Source of the DNA: Rhizobium grahamii
Lineage (GTDB): Bacteria; Pseudomonadota; Alphaproteobacteria; Rhizobiales; Rhizobiaceae
NCBI RefSeq assembly: GCF_009498215.1
Contig: NZ_CP043498.1
Span: 2,170,001-2,234,000, forward strand
Direction of reading: 5' to 3'
DNA: 64,000 nt
Made by a program: the position numbers and the translations under genes. This document shows, one piece after another, positions 44,788 through 55,338 of the stretch. Within the stretch, counting starts at the first letter, position 1, and every line of letters begins with the position of its first letter. Below the pieces are notes generated by a model. It was not told where the DNA came from. It searched no databases and saw only the letters and a list, made by a program, of their open reading frames with translations.

Positions 44788-46095
44788 ATGACCCAAACCC
44801 TCCTCCGCGGCCGCCTGCTCTCCTTCGTCAAGGCACCTGAGAGCCTCACCGACAGCGAAAGCTATCGCTATGAGACCGATGGCGGCCTGCTAATCAATAA
44901 CGGCCTGATCGTCGAGAGCGGCCCATATGCCGAGGTCAAGGCGAAGGTTACAGCCGATGCGGTTGAGATCGACCACCGCCCGCACCTGATCATGCCTGGG
45001 TTCATCGACATGCACCTGCACTTCCCGCAGATGCAGGTGATCGCCTCCTACGCGGCAAACCTGCTGGAATGGCTGAACACCTATACCTTCCCCGAGGAAT
45101 GCCGCTTCGTTGAAAGCGCCCATGCGCAACGTATCGCCGGACATTTTTACGACGAACTCGTGCGCCACGGCACGACGACGGCGGTCGCCTACTGCTCCGT
45201 CCACAAGACCTCCGCCGACGCCTTCTTTGCCGAGGCGCTGAAGCGCAACATGCGGATGGTCGGCGGCAAGGTGATGATGGATCGCAACGCCCCGCAGGGC
45301 CTGCTCGACACGCCGCAGATGGGCTATGACGAAACCCGCCAGATCATCGCCGAATGGCACGGCAAGGGCCGCAACCACGTCGCCATCACCCCGCGCTTCG
45401 CCATCACCTCGACGCCGGCGCAGATGGAAGCCACCCAGGCGCTCGCCCGCGAGTTTCCCGACCTGCACATCCAGACGCATCTCTCCGAGAACCACGACGA
45501 GATCAAGTTCACTTGCGAGCTTTATCCCGAGGCGATCGACTACACCGATATCTATGCCCGCTATGGTCTCCTCGGCGACAAGACGCTCTTCGGCCACTGC
45601 ATCCATCTCTCGGATCGCGAAGCCGATGCGATGAGCGAGGCAGGCTCGGTCGCGGTCCATTGCCCGACCTCGAACCTCTTCCTCGGCTCCGGCCTCTTCC
45701 CGTTGAAGGCGCTCGGTCGCCGCGAAAAACCGGTGCGAATTGGCGTCGCCACAGATATCGGCGGTGGCTCCAGCTATTCGATGCTGCGCACCATGGACGA
45801 GGCCTACAAGATCCAGCAGCTGCTCGGCGAACGCCTGAACCCGCTGGAAAGCTACTACCACATGACGCTTGGCAACGCCCGGTCGCTGTCGCTTGCCGAC
45901 CGGATCGGCACGCTCGATGTCGGCTCCGACGCCGATATCGTCGTCCTCAACGCCGCCGCGACGCCCGCCATGGCGTTGAAGATGGAGGTCGTGAAGACGC
46001 TGCCGGAAGAACTGTTCTTGCTGCAGACCATGGGCGATGACCGCGCGATCGTGGAGACCTATGTGGCGGGCGTCGCAGCCAAGAGCGCGATCTGA
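44788..46095 (+). CDS. guaD: Guanine deaminase
   Basis: Converts guanine to xanthine and ammonia. It is a 435-residue amidohydrolase. The metal site starts with MPGFIDMHLHFPQMQVIASY (His76, His78). HLSENHDEIKFTCELYP, FGHCIHLSDREADAMSEAGS, HCPTSNLFLGSGLFPLKAL and GVATDIGGGSSYSMLRTMDE complete the metal and substrate motifs of GuaD. It is read with puuD and the small exported gene, 38 bases after the latter, so all three are probably cotranscribed. A clear terminator follows. Confidence 0.96.
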   Translation: MTQTLLRGRLLSFVKAPESLTDSESYRYETDGGLLINNGLIVESGPYAEVKAKVTADAVEIDHRPHLIMPGFIDMHLHFPQMQVIASYAANLLEWLNTYTFPEECRFVESAHAQRIAGHFYDELVRHGTTTAVAYCSVHKTSADAFFAEALKRNMRMVGGKVMMDRNAPQGLLDTPQMGYDETRQIIAEWHGKGRNHVAITPRFAITSTPAQMEATQALAREFPDLHIQTHLSENHDEIKFTCELYPEAIDYTDIYARYGLLGDKTLFGHCIHLSDREADAMSEAGSVAVHCPTSNLFLGSGLFPLKALGRREKPVRIGVATDIGGGSSYSMLRTMDEAYKIQQLLGERLNPLESYYHMTLGNARSLSLADRIGTLDVGSDADIVVLNAAATPAMALKMEVVKTLPEELFLLQTMGDDRAIVETYVAGVAAKSAI

Positions 46096-46116
46096 GGTCC
46101 GAGGCAATCCGACAGA

Positions 46117-46144
46117 CCGCCCGCAAGCAGCGGGCGGATTTTTC
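46117..46144 (+). terminator. Rho-independent terminator after guaD
   Basis: A perfect 8-bp GC stem (46117-46124 with 46130-46137), a 5-base loop and ATTTTT follow the guaD stop by 21 bases. It ends the puuD-guaD transcript. Confidence 0.9.
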
Positions 46145-46151
46145 GCGCATC

Positions 46152-47045
<894 letters not shown>

Positions 47046-47060
47046 TCATGAATCCTGCTC

Positions 47061-47079
47061 ATAAGATCATGCCGTTTAT
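47061..47079. promoter_or_regulatory. ATAA-N11-TTAT dyad, candidate LysR site
   Basis: In the LysR/cupin divergent region ATAA (47061-47064) and TTAT (47076-47079) are spaced by 11 bases, the spacing of the classical LysR T-N11-A box. A second palindrome, ATTCATGAAT (47044-47053), overlaps the LysR start codon. Confidence 0.4.
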
Positions 47080-47149
47080 ACCATCTAATCGTAGGAAAGC
47101 ATCCGCACTAAATCTTCTTCCGAACGTCAGCCGAGCGGCACGCTCCTGA

Positions 47150-48568
<1,419 letters not shown>

Positions 48569-48599
48569 GCGGCGGCGAAGCGAAGGGAAAGGATCTGTC

Positions 48600-49337
48600 A
48601 TGACTGACGGCATCAAGGACAAGGTCGTCGTGATCACCGGCGCAAGCAGCGGCCTTGGCGAAGCTGCGGCCCGGCGCCTGGCAAGGGACGGTGCCAAACT
48701 CGTTCTCGGTGCCCGGCGTCTCGACCGGCTGAATGCGATCGCTGATGAACTCGGCCTCGCCTCGGATGCCGTCGTCGAGACCGACGTAACCAAGGTCGAT
48801 CAGGTCAGACGCCTGGTCGATCACGCTGTTCGGCTGCACGGCCGCATCGACGTCATCATCAACAATGCCGGCCTGATGCCGCACTCTCCGCTGGAGCGCG
48901 GCAAGGTCGAGGATTGGGACCGCATGATCGACGTCAACCTCAAGGGCGTGCTCTACGGCATTGCCGCGGCGCTGCCCCATATGAAGGAGCAGAAAAGCGG
49001 CCATGTCATCAACGTCTCGTCGGTGGCCGGCCATAAGGTCAATCCGGGTGGCGCCGTCTATGCCGCGACCAAGCATGGCGTGCGCGTCATTTCGGAGGGG
49101 CTGCGGCAGGAGGTAAAGCCTTACAACATCCGCACGACGATCATCTCGCCGGGCGCCGTTGCCACCGAACTGCCCGACAGCATCACCGAACCTGACGTCG
49201 CCGAGCGCGTCCGCAAGGTCTACGAGATGGCGATCCCGGCCGATTCTTTCGCGAGCATGGTGGCCTTCGCCATGAGCCAGCCGGAGGATGTCGACGTCAA
49301 CGAAATCCTGTTCAGGCCAACTAGGCAGGAATATTGA
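48600..49337 (+). CDS. SDR family oxidoreductase
   Basis: A 245-residue short-chain dehydrogenase. [20 protein letters not shown] is the TGxxxGxG coenzyme site, [15 protein letters not shown] has the NNAG motif, and [20 protein letters not shown] plus ATKHG hold the Ser-Tyr-Lys triad. The text resembles classical NADP-preferring SDRs such as YdfG-like or clavaldehyde dehydrogenase-like forms. The ATG at 48600 is the first with a normal N-terminus ([13 protein letters not shown]), and it lies 31 bases after the AKR stop. A hairpin follows the gene. Confidence 0.92.
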   Translation: MTDGIKDKVVVITGASSGLGEAAARRLARDGAKLVLGARRLDRLNAIADELGLASDAVVETDVTKVDQVRRLVDHAVRLHGRIDVIINNAGLMPHSPLERGKVEDWDRMIDVNLKGVLYGIAAALPHMKEQKSGHVINVSSVAGHKVNPGGAVYAATKHGVRVISEGLRQEVKPYNIRTTIISPGAVATELPDSITEPDVAERVRKVYEMAIPADSFASMVAFAMSQPEDVDVNEILFRPTRQEY

Positions 49338-49344
49338 AATAGAA

Positions 49345-49366
49345 GGCGGCCGCAACAGGCCGCCTA
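49345..49366. terminator. Hairpin between convergent SDR and LysR genes
   Basis: A perfect 8-bp stem AGGCGGCC/GGCCGCCT (49345-49352, 49359-49366) with a 6-base loop lies 7 bases after the SDR stop. It is flanked by a short A/T-run. It may serve both converging genes. Confidence 0.6.
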
Positions 49367-49406
49367 TCACCACCGACCACCTCTGCCCGCGAAATGCGCG
49401 CAGCTG

Positions 49407-50258
49407 CTAACTTGACCACGCGATCGATTTCAGCGCCTCCATGACAACCCGGATGATCGGCACATTACGGATGTCCGCGTGCACGACGAGCCACAGTTCC
49501 CGCATCAGAGGCTGCGGCTGCGGGATCGCCGCGACGAGATCATCGACACCCGCAAGCATGAAGTTCGGCAGCATGGCGATGCCGCCGCCGGCGCGCGCCG
49601 TCGCCAGCTGGAATTCCAGTGTCGTGGCCCTTAGCGCCACCCTCCTCCCCTCGGTTGCCTCGGCAAGCCGGATCGACTGAGGTGCGCTGGCCATCGTCTC
49701 GTCATAGGCAATAAAGGTTCTCTGCGCCTCCGGCGTGGCGGCCAGATAATCAGCGGTGGCATAGAAGCCGAAGCCGATCTCTCCGAGCTTGCTGATGACG
49801 AAATTGCCCTGCTCCGGTTTCGTCATGCGAACCGCAATATCGGCCTCCCGCCTGTCGAGCGATGCATAGCGCGTCTCTCCGACGATGGTGATGCCGATAT
49901 CCGGATGCCGGGTTCGCAAGGCGACGAGCGCTGCCGGCAACGTCGCCGCCGCAAGGGTCGGCGGCGCGCTGATCCTGACCTCTCCGGCAAGCGTCGCACC
50001 GGCGGCAAGCCCCAGCCGTTCAACGGCCTGCGCCTCCTCGCCCATCCGCTCCGCCATTCCCGCGACCCGCTCGCCCTCCGGCGTCAGCACGATGCGGCGG
50101 CCGCGCCGGTCGACCAGCTTCAAGCCCATCTGTTCCTCAAGCCCGGCAACCCGACGGGCGACGGTTGCGTGCTCCACGCCAAGGTCACGAGCGGCCCCGA
50201 GCAACGTCCCGGCGCGAGCGAGCGCCGCGAAATGGCGAAGGCTTTCCCAATCGATCAT
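49407..50258 (-). CDS. LysR family regulator of the quinone oxidoreductase gene
   Basis: A 283-residue regulator with the DNA-binding part WESLRHFAALARAGTLLGAA and GVEHATVARRVAGLEEQMGL. The effector domain has LAGEVRISAPPTLAAATLPA and RYASLDRREADIAVRMTKPE, the short type seen in LysR genes beside quinone oxidoreductases. It is divergent from qor across 94 bases, the classic plan for control of the neighbouring gene. Confidence 0.92.
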   Translation of the reverse strand: MIDWESLRHFAALARAGTLLGAARDLGVEHATVARRVAGLEEQMGLKLVDRRGRRIVLTPEGERVAGMAERMGEEAQAVERLGLAAGATLAGEVRISAPPTLAAATLPAALVALRTRHPDIGITIVGETRYASLDRREADIAVRMTKPEQGNFVISKLGEIGFGFYATADYLAATPEAQRTFIAYDETMASAPQSIRLAEATEGRRVALRATTLEFQLATARAGGGIAMLPNFMLAGVDDLVAAIPQPQPLMRELWLVVHADIRNVPIIRVVMEALKSIAWSS

Positions 50259-50352
50259 TGTTCAATTTTTCCCAGTCAATGAGAAGTAATAGGGAATTTT
50301 CGATCACAACACCATGCGCGATGATGCCGGCAATAGCAATCGGAGAGTACCC

Positions 50353-51321
50353 ATGGACAAGGTCGTTACACTTCTCGCCCCCGGCGGCATCGAACAACTG
50401 CAGGTTTCGGAACAGGCGCCCCAGACGCCCGCTGCAGACGAGATCTGCATCCGCCACGACGCGATCGGGATGAATTTCCTCGATATCTACCACCGACGCG
50501 GGCTCTACGCCTTGCCGGCATATCCCGCCGTCCTCGGCGTCGAAGGCGCCGGCACGATCGAAGCCGTGGGGAGCGCGGTCACCGCCCTGAAGCCCGGCGA
50601 CCGCGTTGCCTATGCCGGCGCGCCCGTTGGCGCCTATGCCGCAACGCGCCTCCTGCCGGCAGCCCGCGCCGTTCGCCTGCCCGATGACGTGCCTTCCAAG
50701 GTCGCGGCCGCGTCCATGCTGAAAGGACTGACGGCATATATGCTGCTGACGAAGACATATCGCGTCGAGCCCGGAACCACCGTTCTCATCCATGCTGCCG
50801 CCGGCGGGCTTGGAAGTATTCTCGTGAAGTGGGCAAAACATCTCGGTGCCACCGTCATCGGCACGGTGAGTTCGGAGGAGAAGGCCGATCTCGCCCGCGC
50901 CTACGGTGCGGACCATCTGATCGTAGGTCGCGACGCCGATGTCGTCGCGGCGGCCAAGGCGCTCACCAACAACGGCGGCGTCGATGTCGCCTACGACGGG
51001 ATCGGTGCCGGCATGCTTGCAAAATCCATAGCATCCGTCTGTCCGTTCGGCGTCGTGGCGACGATCGGACAGGCCGGCGGACCGATCCCGCCCGTCGCGG
51101 TCGACGCGCTTCGTCCCGGAAAATCGCTCACGCATCCAAGCATCATGGCTTACATCACGGACACGCCAGCATACCTGGCGGCGGCTGAGGCCGTGGTCGG
51201 AATGCTGGCATCAGGCATCACTGCGACGATTGCCCGCGAATACCCTCTCGAGGAGGCTGCGCAAGCCCAGCAATTCCTCGAGGACGGACGTGCCGCAGGC
51301 AGCCTGATTCTTGTTCCATAG
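50353..51321 (+). CDS. NADPH:quinone oxidoreductase (zinc-independent MDR family)
   Basis: A 322-residue medium-chain reductase of the Qor type. MNFLDIYHRRGLYALPAYPA and VLGVEGAGTIEAVGSAVTAL are the substrate-domain signatures, TVLIHAAAGGLGSILVKWAK is the NADPH-binding AAGGVG-type loop, and IGTVSSEEKADLARAYGADH follows. Catalytic zinc ligands are absent, as expected for Qor. The ATG at 50353 has GGAGAG about 7 bases upstream and is preferred to the in-frame ATG at 50314. Paired with the divergent LysR gene. Confidence 0.92.
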   Translation: MDKVVTLLAPGGIEQLQVSEQAPQTPAADEICIRHDAIGMNFLDIYHRRGLYALPAYPAVLGVEGAGTIEAVGSAVTALKPGDRVAYAGAPVGAYAATRLLPAARAVRLPDDVPSKVAAASMLKGLTAYMLLTKTYRVEPGTTVLIHAAAGGLGSILVKWAKHLGATVIGTVSSEEKADLARAYGADHLIVGRDADVVAAAKALTNNGGVDVAYDGIGAGMLAKSIASVCPFGVVATIGQAGGPIPPVAVDALRPGKSLTHPSIMAYITDTPAYLAAAEAVVGMLASGITATIAREYPLEEAAQAQQFLEDGRAAGSLILVP

Positions 51322-51397
51322 GCGACGAAAGAGATACACAAAGCCTCGGAAATCATGTTAAGGGCCATGGCATTATTCAGATGTGAAAGTCTTATCC

Positions 51398-52540
51398 ATG
51401 GCCAATCCTCTCACAATTGCCGATCTCAAGAACCTCGCACAGCGCCGTGTCCCGAAGATGTTTTTCGACTATGCGGATTCCGGTGCATGGACGGAGTCGA
51501 CCTATCAGGCAAATGAGAGCGATTTCGCCAAAATCAAGCTTCGCCAGCGCGTTCTCGTCGACATGACGAACCGTACGCTGGAGACGACCATGATCGGCCA
51601 GAAGGTCTCGATGCCGGTGGCGCTCGCGCCGACCGGCATGACCGGCATGCAGCACGCCGACGGCGAGATGCTGGCAGCCCGCGCCGCCGAGGAAGCCGGC
51701 GTCCCCTTCACGCTGTCGACGATGAGCATCTGCTCGATCGAGGACGTCGCTTCGGTCACCACGAAGCCCTTCTGGTTCCAGCTCTATGTCATGCGCGACA
51801 AGGATTTCGTGCTGAACCTCATCAACCGCGCAAAGGCTGCGAAATGCTCGGCCCTGGTGCTGACCGCTGACCTGCAGATCCTCGGCCAGCGCCACAAGGA
51901 CCTGCGCAACGGCCTTTCCGCCCCGCCGAAATTCACCCCAAAGCACATCTGGCAGATGGCGACGCGCCCCTTCTGGTGCCTCGACATGCTGCAGACGAAA
52001 CGCCGCAGCTTCGGCAACATCGTCGGCCATGCGAAGAACGTCTCCGACCTCTCTTCGCTCTCCTCCTGGACGGCCGAGCAGTTCGACCCGCAGCTCTCCT
52101 GGGCCGACGTTGCCTGGATCAAGGAACAGTGGGGCGGCCCGCTGATCATCAAGGGTATCTGCGATGTCGAGGACGCCAAGTCTGCGGCTGAAACCGGCGC
52201 CGACGCGATCATCGTCTCCAACCACGGCGGCCGCCAGCTCGACGGCGCTCCGTCGTCGATCAGCATGCTGGAGCCGATCGTCGATGCCGTCGGCCACAAG
52301 GTGGAAGTGCATCTGGACGGCGGCATCCGCTCTGGCCAGGACGTCCTGAAGGCAATCGCCCTCGGCGCCAAGGGCACCTATATCGGCCGCCCCTTCCTCT
52401 ACGGCCTCGGCGCCATGGGCAAGGAAGGCGTAACGCTCGCCCTCAACATCCTGCGCAAGGAAATGGATGTCACCATGGCGCTTTGCGGCAAGCGCGACAT
52501 CAACGACGTCAACCGGTCGATCCTGCTCGGCCGTCAGTAA
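51398..52540 (+). CDS. lldD: L-lactate dehydrogenase (FMN-dependent alpha-hydroxy acid dehydrogenase)
   Basis: Oxidises L-lactate (or a related 2-hydroxy acid) to pyruvate, passing electrons to the quinone pool. It has 380 residues. Family features are MFFDYADSGAWTESTYQANE, VALAPTGMTGMQHADGEMLA, Lys252 in PLIIKGICDVEDAKSA, and the active-site His276 in IIVSNHGGRQLDGAPSSIS. HLDGGIRSGQDVLKAIALGA and YIGRPFLYGLGAMGKEGV bind the FMN phosphate. A GTG at 51383 in the same frame is an alternative start. The terminator for this gene lies inside the opposite-strand metallophosphoesterase gene. Confidence 0.93.
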   Translation: MANPLTIADLKNLAQRRVPKMFFDYADSGAWTESTYQANESDFAKIKLRQRVLVDMTNRTLETTMIGQKVSMPVALAPTGMTGMQHADGEMLAARAAEEAGVPFTLSTMSICSIEDVASVTTKPFWFQLYVMRDKDFVLNLINRAKAAKCSALVLTADLQILGQRHKDLRNGLSAPPKFTPKHIWQMATRPFWCLDMLQTKRRSFGNIVGHAKNVSDLSSLSSWTAEQFDPQLSWADVAWIKEQWGGPLIIKGICDVEDAKSAAETGADAIIVSNHGGRQLDGAPSSISMLEPIVDAVGHKVEVHLDGGIRSGQDVLKAIALGAKGTYIGRPFLYGLGAMGKEGVTLALNILRKEMDVTMALCGKRDINDVNRSILLGRQ

Positions 52541-52547
52541 GAACGAG

Positions 52548-53288
52548 CTACGGCAACCAGCCTGTCGCAAGCGCGCCTGCCCATTCCGGGCGGGCGTTTT
52601 CTTTTGCAAGACGCGACATGGCCATGTGGTCGTAGGCAACCGTACGGAACTCCGGAAGCCAGCCGCCTTCACCTTTCTCGAGGATGCAGTAGGACGCCAT
52701 CGGGTGGCCGGTTTCGACCTTGTGGTAGTACGGCAGGTCGTCGTCATAGGCGGGGCAACCGACACTGCCGGGATTGACGATCAGCCTGCTGTCGCTGAGG
52801 CGAACCATGCGCGGAATGTGGCTGTGGCCGCAGAGAACAAGCGAAAAATCCGCTCCCACAGCCAGCGCCTCGATTTCCGCCAGCGGTTTCAGGAAGACGT
52901 GGCCATCCGCTGACACCGACTCCAGCCAATAGGTGTTATCGTCAGCTGGCGTCGCGTGGCAGAGGTACACCTCGTCACGATAGACAGCGCTCGTCGGCAA
53001 CCCACGCAACCAATGCAGGTCGTCGGCTGTCAGCTGATCGAACGCGGCTGCATCCGACGCATGCATGGTCTCACGCGGCCGGTCGATCAGATAGCGATCG
53101 TGATTGCCGCGAACGGTCAGCATATCCCGTGCCCGCAACACCTCGGCCGTGCGCCCTGCCGTCAGCGGACCGCTGAAGCAATCGCCGAGATTGACGATGT
53201 CGGTCACACCCTGAGCCGCGATGTCGGCCAGCACGGCCTCGAGCGCCAGATGATTGCCGTGAACATCCGCGATCGCCGCAAACCGCAT
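52548..53288 (-). CDS. Metallophosphoesterase family protein (YfcE-like)
   Basis: A 246-residue calcineurin-type phosphoesterase. The metal motifs are visible in order: FAAIADVHGNHLALEAVLAD (DxH), DIVNLGDCFSGPLTAG (GD), LTVRGNHDRYL (GNHD), VLCGHSHIPRMV (GHxH) and the closing LIVNPGSVGCPAYDDD. It lies 3 bases downstream of uraH on the same strand, at the end of the ureide block, so it is probably cotranscribed. No link to purine breakdown is known. Substrate unknown. Confidence 0.9.
   Translation of the reverse strand: MRFAAIADVHGNHLALEAVLADIAAQGVTDIVNLGDCFSGPLTAGRTAEVLRARDMLTVRGNHDRYLIDRPRETMHASDAAAFDQLTADDLHWLRGLPTSAVYRDEVYLCHATPADDNTYWLESVSADGHVFLKPLAEIEALAVGADFSLVLCGHSHIPRMVRLSDSRLIVNPGSVGCPAYDDDLPYYHKVETGHPMASYCILEKGEGGWLPEFRTVAYDHMAMSRLAKENARPEWAGALATGWLP
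52574..52605 (+). terminator. Terminator of lldD inside the antisense phosphoesterase gene
   Basis: A 9-bp stem (52574-52582 with 52588-52596, one T:G wobble) with a 5-base loop is followed by TTTTCTTTT. It lies 34 bases after the lldD stop. It occupies the last codons of the metallophosphoesterase gene on the other strand. Confidence 0.8.
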
Positions 53289-53291
53289 GGC

Positions 53292-53648
53292 TTAGCTTCC
53301 GCGATAGGTCGAATAGCCGTAGGGCGAGATCAGCAGCGGCACGTGGTAGTGCGCGGCCACGTCGGCGATGCCGAAACGGATGGGGACAAGGTCCAGAAAC
53401 GCCGGATGCGGCAACGCGACACCCGCTGCGCGCAGATAGTCGCCGGCATGGAAGAGGAGTTCGTAGGTCCCCGCCTTGAAGCTATCGCCGATCAGGATCG
53501 GCCCGCCGTCGACGCGTCCGTCGGAATTGGTCGTGACCGTCTTGACGTGATGCCTGCTATCACCGTCGAGGTGGAAGAGATCGATCCGCAATCCCTCGGC
53601 CGGCTTGCCGGATGCGGTATCGAGTACGTGGGTGGTCAGTCCGGTCAT
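53292..53648 (-). CDS. uraH: 5-Hydroxyisourate hydrolase (transthyretin-like)
   Basis: Hydrolyses the product of PuuD, 5-hydroxyisourate, to OHCU. At 118 residues it is the expected size. The N-terminal [20 protein letters not shown] carries the first active-site His, and the C-terminus is YGYSTYRGS, the YRGS tetrapeptide that marks true HIUases rather than transthyretins. [14 protein letters not shown] is also diagnostic. It overlaps allA by 4 bases (53645-53648) and precedes the phosphoesterase by 3. Confidence 0.96.
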   Translation of the reverse strand: MTGLTTHVLDTASGKPAEGLRIDLFHLDGDSRHHVKTVTTNSDGRVDGGPILIGDSFKAGTYELLFHAGDYLRAAGVALPHPAFLDLVPIRFGIADVAAHYHVPLLISPYGYSTYRGS

Positions 53649-54145
53649 AGGCAGGGCTCGCTGATGATGAAGGGTGTTTCGAAGAAATATTCTTCCAGAT
53701 TGTTGCCTGGCCCTTCGCGATCGACGACGACGAAATCGCTGACGGCGCGAAGCGACATCAGCGGATGATGCCAGACGTTGCGGCGATAGTTCACGCCCTG
53801 ATCGCCACGCGCCAGGAACACTTGCGGCCGGCCCGGCTTGCCATCCTCGTCCTCGGAAACGACGACAAGGTAAGGGTGAGCGGAAATCGGCGAAAAACTC
53901 TGGCTGCCGAAAGGATGCCGCTCCATCATGCCGATCTCATAAGGAAAGGCACGGGGCTGCCCCCGGAACAGGTTGATGATGACGCGCGCGCCCTCACCGA
54001 CCGCTTGTGGGGCTGCGAGCGCATGGAAGCGCTCCGTTGTTCCGTTATTGATATAGCGCATCGTGGCCGGATCGGCCTCGATGACATCACCGAAAGGCGC
54101 AAATGCGGATTTGGTCAGCAGCTGCACATTGAGGAATTCTGTCAC
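53645..54145 (-). CDS. allA: Ureidoglycolate lyase
   Basis: Splits ureidoglycolate to glyoxylate and urea. The 166-residue protein shows the AllA text [40 protein letters not shown] (His and Glu metal-site region), [20 protein letters not shown] and [16 protein letters not shown]. Its presence implies that ureidoglycolate is made, but no allantoate-processing enzyme is in the window. It overlaps uraH by 4 bases and has one base between its start and the stop of the HEPN gene. Confidence 0.93.
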   Translation of the reverse strand: MTEFLNVQLLTKSAFAPFGDVIEADPATMRYINNGTTERFHALAAPQAVGEGARVIINLFRGQPRAFPYEIGMMERHPFGSQSFSPISAHPYLVVVSEDEDGKPGRPQVFLARGDQGVNYRRNVWHHPLMSLRAVSDFVVVDREGPGNNLEEYFFETPFIISEPCL

Positions 54146-54146
54146 G

Positions 54147-54509
54147 TCATTCGCCTTGTATGCGCCAGTGGCGCAAGGATTCGAGCTCGGAAATCAGCGT
54201 CTGCAGGTCGCGCCGCACAGTGGTCCAGATAGCCGAGAGATCGGCCCTGTAGTAGTCGTGGACGATAAGATTTCGCATGCCACAGATTCGGGCCCAGGGT
54301 AGCTCCTGATGCTCTTCAAGAAAGTCGGGATGACTGGTGGCGATCCGTGATGCCGCCTCCCCGAGCAACACCAGCGACATGGTGACTGCAAGCTGCGTCC
54401 GCAGGTCGGACAGGAAGGCTTCCTCGTCCATATTCTCGGTCAGCATCCGCGCCTGCTCGGCGGCGGCGTGCATTCTGTCGATATAATCGGCCAGCCTCTC
54501 CGCGCTCAT
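54147..54509 (-). CDS. hepT: HEPN-domain toxin (HepT/DUF86 family)
   Basis: A 120-residue HEPN RNase. [20 protein letters not shown] contains the RX4HxY catalytic motif of HepT toxins. The preceding [20 protein letters not shown] and the C-terminal helix are DUF86-like. Its start overlaps the stop of the nucleotidyltransferase by 4 bases (54506-54509), the standard MNT-HEPN plan in which MntA AMPylates the HepT Tyr. It sits inside the uraD-allA interval of the ureide genes. Confidence 0.88.
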   Translation of the reverse strand: MSAERLADYIDRMHAAAEQARMLTENMDEEAFLSDLRTQLAVTMSLVLLGEAASRIATSHPDFLEEHQELPWARICGMRNLIVHDYYRADLSAIWTTVRRDLQTLISELESLRHWRIQGE

Positions 54510-54796
54510 ATACGGGTCGCTTCCGCCAGAACACGCTCGCGAATCTTTTCCGGCAAGCCGCCTGATGTCACCAGATCCACCTTCACCCCCAGAATATCCT
54601 TCAACTCTTCCAGCAGTCCCCCGAGATCAAACAGCGACGTGCCGGGCAACGTATCGACAAGAATATCGAGATCGCTGTCAGCCCGATCCTCGCCCCGTGC
54701 CACTGAGCCGAAGACACGAGGATTCGCCGCGTTGAAGCGCTTCGTCGCTTCGCGGATCGCCTGCCTGTTCTTCTCCAGTACTTCTGACGGCTTCAT
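54506..54796 (-). CDS. mntA: Nucleotidyltransferase antitoxin (MntA family)
   Basis: A 96-residue minimal nucleotidyltransferase. NPRVFGSVARGEDRADSDLD holds the GSxxxG and DxD catalytic residues, followed by ILVDTLPGTSLFDLGGLLEE and VKVDLVTSGGLP. It is paired with hepT by a 4-base overlap. The frame opens at 54814 (MTYSCL), but the ATG at 54796 (MKPSEV) gives the family N-terminus. Known partners neutralise HepT by AMPylation. Here the pair is read in the same direction as the surrounding catabolic genes. Confidence 0.9.
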   Translation of the reverse strand: MKPSEVLEKNRQAIREATKRFNAANPRVFGSVARGEDRADSDLDILVDTLPGTSLFDLGGLLEELKDILGVKVDLVTSGGLPEKIRERVLAEATRI

Positions 54797-54840
54797 GAGA
54801 CAACTATAGGTCACGGATCAACAAGAGAAAAGCGCGCCAC

Positions 54841-55338
54841 CTAGCGTGTCGGCAGCAGAGCTTCGAGACGCAAGAGCGCAATACGTTCGACCTGAGCGGT
54901 GGCGGTTTCGAACTCCTCATCGCGCGTATTGTTGATGCGCTTTTCGAAGGCGGCCAGGATGTCGTCCTTGTTCAAGCCCTTGACGGCAATAATGAAGGGA
55001 AAGCCGAACTTCTCGACATAGGCGGTGTTGAGCTCGGTGAACCTGGCATGCTCGGCCGCGCTCAGTCGGTCGAGCCCGGCACCGGCTTGTTCCTTCTTGC
55101 TATCTTCGGTGAGTTCGCCTGCGATCGCCAGGCGTCCGGCAAGATCAGGGTGAGCGCGCAGGACCCCCAGCCGCTCCTCCGGGCTTGCCGCCCGGAAAAT
55201 CGCGACCAGCGCCGTATGCACCCGGTCGACTGTCAGTTCGTCTCCAATGAATCCGTCGTCATAGGAACGCTCGGCAACGAAGGGCGAGTGTTCGAAAACA
55301 CCGCCGTAACGCGATACAAACTCGTCACGCGACAGCAT
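54841..55338 (-). CDS. uraD: OHCU decarboxylase
   Basis: Decarboxylates 2-oxo-4-hydroxy-4-carboxy-5-ureidoimidazoline to S-allantoin. It is 165 residues. The diagnostic HPDLAGRLA and the closing FGFPFIIAVKGLNKDDILAA are both present, with the catalytic His and Glu residues placed as in bacterial UraD. Its start overlaps the puuE stop by one base (55338), so the two are translationally coupled. It lies 44 bases upstream of the MntA start, a small gap in an otherwise tight string. Confidence 0.95.
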   Translation of the reverse strand: MLSRDEFVSRYGGVFEHSPFVAERSYDDGFIGDELTVDRVHTALVAIFRAASPEERLGVLRAHPDLAGRLAIAGELTEDSKKEQAGAGLDRLSAAEHARFTELNTAYVEKFGFPFIIAVKGLNKDDILAAFEKRINNTRDEEFETATAQVERIALLRLEALLPTR

